From contig OY783198.1 in assembly GCA_963678675.1 (NCBI GenBank), forward strand, positions 22,368,684 through 22,432,683: DNA of 64,000 nt, given 5' to 3'. A program made the position numbers and the translations under genes. This document shows, piece after piece, positions 24,075-36,300 of this stretch; the stretch's first letter is position 1; every line of letters begins with the position of its first letter. The notes beneath the pieces are model-generated. The model made no database searches, had not been told where the DNA came from, and saw nothing but the letters and a program-made list of their open reading frames with translations. This stretch comes from Xiphydria camelus. Taxonomy: Eukaryota; Arthropoda; Insecta; Hymenoptera; Xiphydriidae.

Positions 24075-26454
24075 ACTCTGTACCTACAATGATATCGCAC
24101 GAAACAGAATCGTGACCAAATTAATCATCCTCAAATTTCTCGAATTTCATACCGAATATCAAGAACCCGACGATCATCGCCCGCACATAGGTACTCATAC
24201 GAGCGATCGCACGCGTCCGCATACATTTGCCCTGGCCGTACGAGAGCCACCCTCGCAATCGATCCGGCATCAAGCGCGGCATCAGGTCCCGAGGTAACTC
24301 GAGGCGCCTGCAACTGGATCAGTCGGATCGGGATCATCCGCATGATAAATGGTCCTCGATAAATCCGGGTTTATAAGCGTTGCTCGCATCCGAGCGCCTG
24401 TATCCTTATAACGCTCACTTAAACTTGTCGCGCTAAACCCCGCTTCGACTTAATCGCCATCGGATAAACGGCAGACGGCCGTTCCTATACTGTAAGACTC
24501 GCTGCAGGCGGTGTGTGCTCTTTCGCCCTCTAATTTATTCGCGCGCCACTTCACCGCATAAATTGCACCCCATATTTCAGCCGGTGATCGCCGAGGCTGG
24601 AGAAAGAGGCGAGGAGAGATAGAGAGGCAACCGAGAATAAATGAATTAATAAAACGGTACCGAGTGCGAGGCGATAGATCAACCGCGACTTCATCCGATC
24701 ACAGGCGACGCGGTCACGTCGCGCTGTATACACGAATCGTGCTTCCGACGGATCCCCGAAGTCAGACAAACTTTTCGTCGCCTCGGAGGCGACGCCCCGC
24801 GAGACGTCGTAAGGGCGGAGGTCGCGCGCTGCGGAGTACTACGCCGCGGGGAAGCATAAATAAACGGGAGAGAGATTCGCGTGCGGTGGGTTACCCTCGA
24901 TAGCTTTCGACTGCCGTAATCCGATGGATCGCGATCGAGGGAGAGATATGTACTTTGACGGAGTGTGGAAAGCGCGGCTGTGCGGCGAGAGCAGGATAAA
25001 TACGTCGGTGTGGGATGGGAGCGAAACGGTGACCGATTGACGGGTAGACGGCGTTTATCGTGCTCCGGAAAAAGAAAATCCGTGGGAGCAACGAGACTCT
25101 CGAAAAAGTGTGAGCTTTGCTGTATGGGTGCGTGGCGCGTGGGCGTGGCGGGGGAACTCGGTTAGAGATTGATACTCGATATGGAGGTGTATATGTATAA
25201 GAGTAGATGTGTGGGGAGAAAAATATATACTTACATCACACACACAAGAAGGCGAAGAAAACGGAAACTGTGTACTGAATGAGAAAAAAAACTTCACAAG
25301 TAGGACAGTTCCGCGAATGAAACTTTAAGTATTTTTAAGTCGCAAACGGGATACCCGAAGGCGCTCCTACGAAACTCTGCGCGCGAAAGAATGATAAACT
25401 TCTCGCGAGAAAGTCGGTAACGAATTTCGGTTCGAGATCATCGCGCTTCCTTTTCGCGTTACGCGCTGATACGACGATCCGCCAGCTCCTCGTTAAGAGA
25501 TCTCGAATCTCTCGCCTTTCGGGCCTCTTCAGCCTCGATCCTCGAACCTGCGCTCAACCGGGGGACTCGCCCCCCTTAATGTTCCACGAACCGCGACTAT
25601 TACCACGAGTTCGCGCGACGAATCCCCGCGGCACGATTTTTTTGATAAATCGGCAAAACGTGAGCGCAGCGTGCGAATGGCAGCAAGGGGACGCGTAATT
25701 CGTTTTCCATAATCATTTCCTCCGTTATCGAAATATCCGGACGAATCGGTCCGGCGAATGGGATCGGCCGAAGGATACGAATGGGGTTGGGTCGTTTTTG
25801 CCGGCCAACGACGAAATTCCTCGGCCCGATGAAATAATCGAAATATAGGTATTATACTTTGCCGTAGTTGCGACGCAGTTGTTATATAATGCAGCGTCGC
25901 ACTCGAATCTTCCTCCGTTCATTTATTCATATTTCGACGAAATTCCTCTGGCGTTCTTCGAAATAAAAGTGAGAGAAATGAGAAATACGGAATAACGGGT
26001 AAAAAATAACAAAGCCTCCGCAATTCTCTCTTACATTTATTTTCTCAATTGACACTGAAGCATCAATATACATATAAACCGTAACAATACCAATGTCGAC
26101 GCGCGATCGATTCGACCGTACAAAATATCCGTCGCGAAAGTCACGACGACTCGATTCAAGCGACATGTACGACAAGAGGAATAAGGGAGGAACTCCCGTG
26201 GAATGAAAATCGACCTACATTTACATGAAACAACATTTACATATGTATGTAGCTGCCTATATACATTGAGCATATATATATATATCGAAGTATACGCGAA
26301 GGAACCGATGAGAGAACCCACCGTAAATGGGGCTTAACTTCTTTTGCCATTCGAATGAAATAAAGTCGCAGGAATTTTTTAAATTCGCGTATACGCCTAA
26401 AATAACCAAAGACAACTCAGAAATCTGTCTTTTAGTCATGCATGGACAGTCGCC
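24075..26454. other. Intergenic stretch, no gene supported
   Basis: Moderately CpG-rich with many short overlapping frames and no recognisable domain. A short (TA)n-rich patch lies near 26273-26284. Nothing else was recognised. Confidence 0.4.
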
Positions 26455-26550
26455 TGATGTCTCACTTTTTGATAACTCAGATTTCGCATTATCCGATAGT
26501 CATCTTTCGGATAACATGGAATCCGAGTTAACAAAAAAAGCCAGACATTA
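26455..26550. repeat. Imperfect hairpin, ~44-nt arms
   Basis: The arms 26455-26496 and 26507-26550 pair through TGATGTCT/AGACATTA, GATAACTC/GAGTTAAC and ATTATCCGA/TCGGATAAC, with mismatches and small bulges between these blocks and a ~10-nt loop. It is either the core of a decayed fold-back element or a structured RNA. Size and bulges overlap those of a microRNA precursor, but nothing shows expression. Confidence 0.6.
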
Positions 26551-27711
26551 GATTGCTTACGGATGACTTCAAGATGACTTTTTGGATTGCGTCGTCTGGG
26601 AAAGTAGAACCATGGCCGATCGTTGACATTACTGGAATATATTATAGCTTCCGGTTCCAAAATGACCTCTATAATCGAAATAACCCCAGTTTACGGTGAG
26701 TACTTGGACACAAATGATCAAAATCTCTCTCGACGATACATCTCTCGTGATTCCACGCGTCGTCAGGCGAAAGAGACGTCACCATCGCGACACGACTGTT
26801 ATCTCCCACCCTGAGAGAGGCATCGCGAGCGAGCGAACGGTCGAAAGCCTTCGAACCGTCTTCCGCTGCGCGGCTTCGACGCTCTGCACTCGCACCGGAG
26901 CGAAACGAATTACTCGGAGAAAATCCCGAGATTTCTTCCCGCCCGACGAGCGTCGCCGCGCGCGCGTCCTTTGAAATTCTTCGCGCGTTCCCTTCCGATC
27001 GACCGCGAAGACGCGCGATTGCGCGGAGCTCCGGAATGTTCAATCCGCGTCGCGAGAGTGTCACCGTTCGCCGCTCTGTGCGAATTTTCGCGAACGCTCG
27101 GAGTCTCAGCGGATTTCCTCGTCAGAGCGCGGTGCGACTGCTTGGCGTTTCTCGCGAGCGACGAGAGATACGTATGTATTTTCGGGTAACGGTCGATCGC
27201 AGAAATCGAAGAAATCGGGCGAGAGGAACAAATTCGGAAAGGTCTGACCTTCTCGCAACGGTGCGTCCGATTCAACGACCCGCGAACTTTGACGCACATC
27301 GATGTGCACAACTTTCTCGTAGATCGGAATTTGCAATCTTCAAAAGGAGTGTAGAACCAATTTCGAGGAAAAGTTTCGAATGCCTTCACGCGCGCGCGAG
27401 CACCGGTACATCTGACGCGTGCCTTTTCGACCCGACGTGATGTAGGACCGAATGATTTACGTGGGCGAGTCGGAGGGGGGGGGGGGGTCCCTTTATTAAT
27501 CCACCTTTTCACGAAGCCTGCGAATCGTCAAACCGCGTCACGAACGATTCCCCTCCTCCTATGGACCTCCCACGCCGATACGCAATTCGGCCGAATTCCT
27601 TCGTGTCATCGAACCGTTTCCCATTTCCCGGGCAACGACTCGTTTTCGGGAAGGCGAGTGGGATTTTTCTCCGGCCAGGTTTATATCGCGTATACTCTCG
27701 CAAAGCTCCCT
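26551..27711. other. CpG-rich stretch with a 13-base G run
   Basis: Frames up to 200 codons occur on both strands at 26669-27512, all without domains and driven by CpG richness. A run of 13 G lies at 27475-27487. No gene supported. Confidence 0.4.
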
Positions 27712-28302
27712 ATAGGGACCGTGCAAAAACTATAGAGGTAGCTGTAGCGTCGATGCTTGCGCTACATCTGGCGATTATCAGAAGTTAAGGGATACTTTTT
27801 AACACGGGGAACACATAGGATAAGAAAAGTTAAAAATGTTAGAAATAATAAAGCACGGATTTTTGCCAATACAAAATACCCCCACCAAAGGCCAAAATAA
27901 AGATAAAGGTGAAAAACTGTTTCACTCGGGTCATGTATTCAATGTGTTGAAGAGATAGATAATCCCGAAACACAAAAAGTAACCATAACCTCAAAGATTG
28001 TAGCTCAGACCACAGTCTCAAAGGCTTACGACATTCGTTTATCACGCTTCCATGCCCGATGAACGCTAGCAGTGGGGCATTTTCGCTAGCACTAGACGGT
28101 TTTTCATGATTCCCGGCACTTCGACAATTGTTAATGCAACATACGTGATACGATGTACGCATACTGATAATAATTATTTTTCCAAATAATTAATATTTCA
28201 ATAATTAAACATTTCTCCCACATGAACACTTGTAAAATGCTCTCCCAAAAATTCTAATTATTGCCATCAGATGGCGTAGCAATCGTCATGCACGGTCCCT
28301 AT
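27712..28302. mobile_element. 591-bp element with 14-bp terminal inverted repeats
   Basis: Both ends carry ATAGGGACCGTGCA in inverted orientation (27712-27725 and 28289-28302). Loosely similar subterminal blocks around GCTAC...CATCTG occur inside each end. No 8-bp, TA or TTAA target duplication is evident, so the superfamily is not assigned. It lies between CpG-rich flanks and is much richer in A+T. A 107-codon minus-strand ORF occupies its centre. Confidence 0.65.
27839..28162 (-). CDS. Hypothetical 107-aa protein inside a TIR element
   Basis: The frame starts at an ATG and ends before a TAA. The N-terminus has a cysteine cluster (HVCCINNC) that weakly recalls the start of a THAP zinc finger, but the later Cys-x2-His pair is not seen. 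The C-terminal third has a hydrophobic stretch (QFFTFIFILAFGGGILYWQ) long enough for one membrane span. I do not recognise the family. It may be a relic of the transposase gene, a captured fragment, or chance in AT-rich DNA. Confidence 0.3.
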   Translation of the reverse strand: MRTSYHVCCINNCRSAGNHEKPSSASENAPLLAFIGHGSVINECRKPLRLWSELQSLRLWLLFVFRDYLSLQHIEYMTRVKQFFTFIFILAFGGGILYWQKSVLYYF

Positions 28303-30341
28303 TGTGTTCGCCGCGGGCGCCAACGACTCGGTTGTAATCGGAGTATTCGCGCGAGCAGGCTGCGGTCTCTCGATTAATCGACGTTTCCGCGTGCGCGATC
28401 GAATTTCACCCGCGTGCCACCGCGGCGCTTCCAATCGCTCCTACGCTTGCGCGTCTCCCGGAGTCAAATCAGGGAAGCTCGGTGAGCGGGTAAGAGGCCC
28501 ACCGAGAGACACGCGCGTGACGGTGAGACAAAGGGAGGCACGCGAAAGACGCGAGCGTTTGCGGTTGCGCGTTCGATACACGAGAGCTGACGGTATTTTC
28601 GGGAAGAGCGAGGATTAAACGGAACCGTTTTGAAGGTAACGAGGGTATTAAGTTTCCTTGACGTTCTCGTTTAATTCCAGAATAAACATACAGAAGCCGT
28701 TTATCGGCTTCCGTCCCGTTCCTACCGCCTTTCGTTCCTCGTCTCCCCGAGGCATCTCGCCGTTTCTCCAAAAATTCGTCCTTTAGACGGAAAATTGATA
28801 AACCCTCGTCGAGTTTTCCTCGTTCGCGGAATTAATGAACGACGTCACGGTTGTCTTTTACCGCTCCGACGAAGTCAGGCGATGCTTTGGCTCTTTCGCG
28901 TGCGCGCGAACGCCTCTCGTTGGAGGATTAATTATCGCTAATCGTCGCGGAGGAGAGGATCATCGTTAATCGCCGCGCCATAGACGATTTTCGCGATAGT
29001 CGATAACGGCTTATCGCGCGTAACCCGTTAATGCTCAGTGGCATTCGATTAATCATTCCTCGTAACGCTTTGTAATCGTTTTCACAAAATTTACGAAAAC
29101 TAACGAGATTTAAACGACGAGCGTACATCATCCGAGGTGACGCGATTGTCGTGTAATAAGGATCGATCGCGGTCGTACAATTGACGCACTGTCGACGCAT
29201 TACGATCGACGAAGCTCGTCTTCGAAGGAATACTCTCCGTAGGACTTTGTGCCCGCAACAAAAATCTGTCATTTTCGCGTGTAACGTGCCACGGAAAGTA
29301 TAGCGACGTTTCACCCTCTGCGAAGCGCTCCTCTTTGGAAAAGAAGAGACACCGCGAAGAGATTCACACCACTTACGACAGTAGGAATCAGATTCGAGTC
29401 TCCTCCGATATACCGTTCTCCTCCGCCGTCCGACAGCTCAGCTTTCCGTTGCTCGACTGCATCACCACGGATGTCTTCTTCGGGTCGTGCTGCAGGCCGT
29501 CACCCATGGACCCGTGATTCGAGTGTCGATCCCTCGTCGTCACGCTCCTCGCGATGCAACGCTCCTCGTCGCCGTCCGCGCGGAGGACGTCGTTGGCGTG
29601 GTCCAGGGTGCGCCTGCAACGCGGGGAAGCGAAGGGCGCTGACATTTTCGCAAAAAATCGATATTTCCGGAATCGAACTCTCGACTGCGCGGTTGGATGT
29701 ATTTTTTTCGAGATGATTCTGAAAATCATGGATTTCGCGGGGAAATATCTCAGGAAAAAATATATATAAGATAGGGGGTGGTCGAAAGTTCAATTCTAGA
29801 GATTTTTCGATTTTTGCAAACTCTCAAGGGATGCGATTAATTATTCAACTGATAATTCATTATTTTTAAGTAATGATATTTTCAGAGTCCCGATGACGTT
29901 TCACCCGTGAAATTTTCGCTCGAGATCCTGTGGAATGGCGTGCTTAAAGGGACTTCCTGATCTGACGACACCATCACCCACGCATTATACAATCTTCAAG
30001 TTAAACAGCAACGTTCATATCTCGTACCGGTCTAATTACTATTGGATGGGTGACAACTTCTGACTTTATCTTCCTATTCTAAATACTTACCCTCCCACGC
30101 ATTTACGATAAACCTGCGTTATTTTGCGACTTTCGACCGAAAATCCAGACTAAGTATACAAACTAAGCTAATGGTACTTTGCCTCCTCGAAAATAAAATG
30201 AAGCATAAGTATAGTAGAAGATAATGGAAAAAAAATGAAAGAAAGAAAAAAAGAGTAACTTCATTCACAAATGTAATAAAAAAATCGATAAAATACGCAA
30301 AGACAGAACTACCTGCTGCCGCCTAAACCAAATTGAAATGC
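28303..30341. other. Intergenic stretch, no gene supported
   Basis: A CpG-rich block (28300-29640) precedes AT-rich sequence that should include the 3' UTR of the PRXamide receptor ending at 30342. I saw no canonical minus-strand AATAAA close to the stop. Confidence 0.4.
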
Positions 30342-33300
30342 TCACTTGACGGTGCGACTGTAGTGGAGACTCCTGACTCGGACGAGTTGCGATTCTCTTC
30401 TGGAGCCGCACCTGTAAAGCGTCGTCTCTCTCACGCTGCTGAGGTCCTCTCTGGTGATTGAAGGGCTGCCCGGGGAGCAGCACAGCGTCGCTTTAAAAGC
30501 GGCCCGGTACTTGGCACTCATTACGTTATAAAGGATAGGGTTGACGGTGGTGCTGAAGTAATAGAGGCAACCGGTCAACGGGTAGAGCCAGTCGTTCACC
30601 TCACCGAAGAACTCGCTCGTTGTGTGCACGTACAGGAGCCGCTGGGCGTGAAAGGGCGCCCAGCAGATGAAGAAGGTTATCACCACGGCGCCTTTGAGAC
30701 AGACAAGATACGCCTTTAGGGGTAATCTGTTAGGTGGTAGTAGAGAGATCGGGATAAAATATCCTTTGGGAAAGGCGAGGTAAAACGAGACGCTTGAGCT
30801 GACCCCTGCTTCCTACTGGGTTCCACGATGAGTAGGGGCTAACCGAAGTATTTCGTTTTACCGTGCGTTTAAGCACAAAAGGCTTTTATAATGTAAAGCA
30901 GGAGGCAATCGATGATGACTTTTCAATGAGCTGTGTGTTCGAAATATATTTAAATTGCAAAAATCAAATATCGCTGTCACTGAACGAATTCTTATTTTAT
31001 CCGTAAAATAAACATTTTATTAATGAGATGCATGAGATACGTATACATATGAAAGGACGAGAGAGCGAGAGGATGAACACGTCGAGTCTGATAAAGGGAT
31101 GACGTGCGCGAAATGCGCAGAGAGAGAACCTTCGGATAATAATACTAAATATAATATATATAAGAAATCGCAAAAGGGAAGCTTATATTCGAAGTACGGT
31201 TCCACTCGTATGCTCAACGAATGATAAAATTCATGAACTTCTCTATATGAATTCATAAGAGATTTCTCGAGTGAATCTCTCCTCGTCCATCCTTTCTTTC
31301 CGCCCCGAGAGACGACCTCTCTTCGAACGAGACGCGAAATCTACCAAGAACGTATATTTGGCCGCTCGCCCGAAGTTCCAGGACGCTTGTATACCTATGC
31401 ATATCTCTCGACGGATCCTTCGCGGAGCTTCAAACGAACCTCCATTCAAATCGATACGAAACGATAGGCTTTTCGTGAAAAACCAATAACTCCATTAATA
31501 TGTACATACATTGTACAACCGCACCGATCTCTCGAAGAGATCACAAACTCGAATTCGATTATAACTCGCTAATTCGCGTCGCCGGAAGTTCGCCGTCAAC
31601 CCGAGATGAGCTCGCGGACTTTACAACTATTAATAACTAATCGACGCACCGATGGATAGATAAGTTCTCCATCGTCCCGTCGTTGTTCATCGCGCGAGCT
31701 TTCAACCAGCTTCCGGTTAACGTCGCGTCTATCGAGAAGGGCCGAAATCGCGGATAACAGATCGAACCGGAAATAGGGTACGTTGGGTTGTCGTTGTTGA
31801 GTAAGTCGCGTTAATCGTGGCTCCGCTAGATGAAAACCGGAAGACGACTAATTCGATACAGTGCAGCGATCGACATAAACGACTCACTGAGCATTCGAAT
31901 GATAGCCTTCCGCGATTGAACCTGCAGCGTCTCTCCGTGCACCGCACCCTCCATGGTGCGACCCAGGGCGTTGTTGCTCTGTATCCGGAGACCCATCCGC
32001 ACGTAGAGCACCATTATCAGCACCATGGGCACCAGGAAGAATATCACGCAGCTGAGCTCGTACAGCGGAAAGTCCGGCATGTTGCCGAGCAGCATGGCAC
32101 ACATGGCGGAGTCTTGCGACTTCCTGCCGGAACCTGAACGTGTGCGTGTGTGATAATCGAAGAATCTAGGGTAGCGTGCCCAATAGATGAACTTCTAAGC
32201 GGACGACAAATCCGGTAGATGGACAGAACTTGGTATTTGAAAAGCATTCAAGTGTTCATTTACCGGAGGTGTCCATCTATTGGATATAGATCACCCTGGT
32301 CTAATTTTTAGACAGACTTTCGATGGTAAAATTTGTAGAAAAATAGTAGGGACGAGAATCAAATATTCTCTCGACTAGCGAGTTTATTAATTGCATCATC
32401 AAGATGAAATTATTATTTATAAATTGCTGTCTAAAAATCAAACCGATTCGCAAATGAAAAATCATCGACGCCTTCGTACGACACGCAGCGCGAACTCGTT
32501 GTCACTGAGGACCGACGAAACGGGAGTAGAGCTACGTACGTACATACCCGGCGGAAACTCGGTATAGTTGACCGTAGTGTAAGCCGCGAAGGGTAGCGCG
32601 CATACCAGACCCACCAACCAAACGGCCAGGATGAAGCGTATCGGTCGCTTGAGTCCGCTCATCGCGTACAAATGAAGGGGGTGGCAAATCGCCAGGTACC
32701 TCTCCATGGAGAACGTCACTATCGTTAGTACCGAGACGTAAGAAGACCTTGGAAGCGTTCGAAAATGGCGAAAAAGAGAAATCAATCCAACGCCGTCATT
32801 TCAAAGTACAGTGAGAGAAATGATTGCTGATGCGAAAACAAAAATGTCTTCAACCAAAAACATAATATGATTCCAAGATCAAGCTGCGGGTTTTTTCATG
32901 CGAGGAAATATTATTGCTTTTTCACGCAGAAAGAATTTCATGTCCCAGCGAAAATGTTCTTGAGTCAAGAATATATCTGTAGCTGAGAGGTAAACAATCG
33001 TATATCCATAAAGGACAGTTTTCAGTAGTGAGCAAAACAACTTTACCTTTACCCCACTGATACACGGAGATACTACCTTTTCAAAACTAAAAATATTGGC
33101 AACCAATGAAACGGGACTTACGATTTTTCTTACCACAATAGCAAGTTGAAAGAGCGTAGTTTGAAAATGATATTAACTCAATATTGGGTAAAATTGGAGT
33201 TACAACTATTTACCTCTCAGCTACCGATATATTCTTCAACCAAGAATCTGTATTCTCAACAATTTGTAAGATCATACGTTCTCGGTTCAAGAGATATTTT

Positions 33301-36300
33301 TTTTCACGTCAGCAATTATCTCTCCCAATGTGTAACACCGCTCTTGTCATCGAACCCGTTTTCGAACCGAGCAAATAGCGACCACGGGAAGAAATCAATC
33401 GCCGCGACTTACATTTCCGAGACGTAAGCCCGTATCTTGCAGAGGCCCAGTCCCAGGGGCCAAGGATACTGCTGCCAAAAGCTGCTGATCTCGTTAGGCA
33501 GTCCTGAAACACGAAACGACACCGCGTTGGCGATAGCTACGTATACGCGAGGGGTCACTCGTACCCAACCCTCGCGAGAAATTCGGTGGAGCCCGAGATC
33601 ACGCGGTGGAGAGGTCAGCCGTGTGAGGAAAAAGGAGTGGGATGGGTTGTGGATTAGCCGTGCGTCCCTCCGCCAGCGGAATCCGCGTCCGGGTGATAAC
33701 GGAGCGAATCTCTGCCGGGCGGGATGGGATCGAAGGTGAAGAATCGGAATTTCTGAAAGACGGCTTTGCAGGAGGGCAAAGGAGGGAGGGGGCGCGGATC
33801 CGAATGCCGCTATAATTACGTCCACGTTGCGGAGGCAACCCTCCCGGCTTCCTCTTTCCCCTATAAATCTTCGCCGCGCGGTTCAGATTTATCGAGAGAT
33901 CTGTCCGATCTTATCGCGTTCGACCGGACGTCGAGCAATTTATTCGAGAACCGGAACATGAACGCGCGGTGTGACCGCGCGCGCGATCCCATTGCGAGAC
34001 GATCGAGTTCTGAAGGGTTTTTCAAAATAATCAGGAAGCCGAGATGTGGTCGTGGTTTGAGGGTGGAGCGCGGCGTTAATATCTTCGATAAATTTTATCT
34101 TCGCTGAAACGGACATTCCGAATCGTCCCTTATCGAAGGAGAGAATCGTGTCGCTCTCCGATTCGAAGCTGTAAACAATTTTAAACACTTTTCTCGACCG
34201 CTGCGCTTCCGTCGCGAAACTTCGTCGTCGCCGATGGACGAACGAGCAAATCTGGTGCAACACTCGGTTCGATTATTCCCGGACAGGAAGCGTCGCGTTA
34301 CGTCGAGTTCGGTGAGCAACGCGGGGCAGCGAGTAGAGTAAGACGCATTTGGTCAGACGACACCTCTGTTGCGTCGCCTCGACAGCTTCGCGCGGACGGA
34401 TCGAACAGATGGTTACTTCATTGGAATAAAATAGGAGTGAATTACAAGAACCAAGATTTTTCTCTCGCAATTTATGCATTCGATATATCAGACTTCCAGT
34501 AACGAGACGAAACGTAATAATTAAGCAGCGGAACGATCATATATCTTCTTCCCCTTACGACGATTAATTATAACGAATAATGAATTGCCATCCGCCTCCG
34601 AGTCTCTTAATGATATAATTGTATCGTTTGCAACAGACGCGAAATATGAGCCCGACATTTTTTCGAATCATTAATTATTTTTAAACTCGATATTTCGAAT
34701 CGACGATGAATGAATTCCGATCGCTCGCATACCCGTCTCGCCCGGTAAATACCGATTCGCGCGCGCTCATCGTCGAACGCTCATGCCTCGCGCGCGTATA
34801 AATTTCCGATAAATATGCAAAAACACTGCGCGCCGATTCAATTTATTCCATGACTGAAAGAACCGCGCAAACGAAAACACAAGCGCGCGCATTCCAGCGG
34901 CGAATTTTCCGGAAATTTCGCGCGGACCTCGTAAAATTGCAGGGATTCGAGTCGTGCATAGCTCCCCCGCAGAGCGTCGCAATCGCACCTGTTTATTCGA
35001 GCGTTCGCTCTGCTCGAATTCTCTTGCGAGAGTGAGGAATGCGCGCGAGAACGACGGTCGCGTAGGCGGGAACATTTAACCGCATTTTATTTCGCGTCTC
35101 CTCGAATGCCGCCTCCGTTCTTCCCTTTCTCGCTCCGCTTCGCTTCCCCGTTATTCGTCGCCTCGTTCTTCGTCTCGGTCTGGCTCGCGCCGGGGGTCAA
35201 TCTCGCGCCGCATTGTAAATCAATAACGGTCCAGAACGTCGCACCGTTTCGGTTCGGTACGATTTCCGCGAGATCGCGGTCGGGATTTGATCGATTAACC
35301 ACGAAACGGATAAAAGTGTCCCGGAATGATGCATAAATGTATGTGTATATAAGTGTGAAGTCGCGGTTCTTTTCTCTCGTGGGAAATGCGACTCGAAGGA
35401 CCGGTCGGAGAAAATAAAAAATCGTCGATCGAGATAGATTCCTCTTCTTCGAAGAAATTCAAAGTCACCGTGAGCGATCGTTTTTAAGATTTAACGAATT
35501 ACGCGTCTTAATATTTTCAGAAGAGCCGACTCGCATTTCTGATTGAGCATTGACGACCTCTGAAACTGGCCGTTTCGTCGTATGTATCCATCTCGAATCC
35601 TAATGATTACACCAGCATTCGTCTCGTAATTAATCCGCATAGATATGCAAATGAATTTCTACTGCAAATGTGTATATATGAATACATGCTAACAAATAGA
35701 AGAAAGAAATAATTTGATACAATATGTACGCGCAAGGACGGAATGTATGTATAATTATACCGAATTTGCCGATGGCTACGCAAATAGCGAGTCTCTGAAT
35801 CGCTTCATCCATCTGCTGCATCACAAGCACTCGCATTATACAGTTCCCTCGAACGAGTAATTAGAACACAGAGAAAAAGAATTAGTTAGATCTACTAATA
35901 ATTACCTGCGTTGTAGCAAGTAATTATTCATTTATTGTACATCAATTAAATATTTTTTTCATATTGATTTGATATTTCTTTCATAAAATCATATACTATC
36001 TCCCACATGATTGTGAGGAAGAGATTTCAAATTGATGTATAAACGATTTTACTGGTGTAAATAAATAATTACTTTTGAGCCCGCAAGTAATTTTCAGTAG
36101 ATCCGACTAATTTTTTTCTCTGTGTACTCCGTTCGTTTATACGAATCAGAAAAAATTCCCACACTGAGAAAAAATGCAGCAGATCTAAGCAAATCGGCGG
36201 CTACGGGTGGAGGAATGCAGATCAAGTTATTTGGACTAATAATTGACTTGAATGGATGGCAACCCGTTTCCTTTAAATAGCCGTTAATCACTGTAACTAA

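Noticed and set aside
26910..27512. 200-codon minus-strand ORF
   Set aside because: It reads through a poly-G run as polyproline and is otherwise Arg-rich low complexity; open frames exist opposite it.
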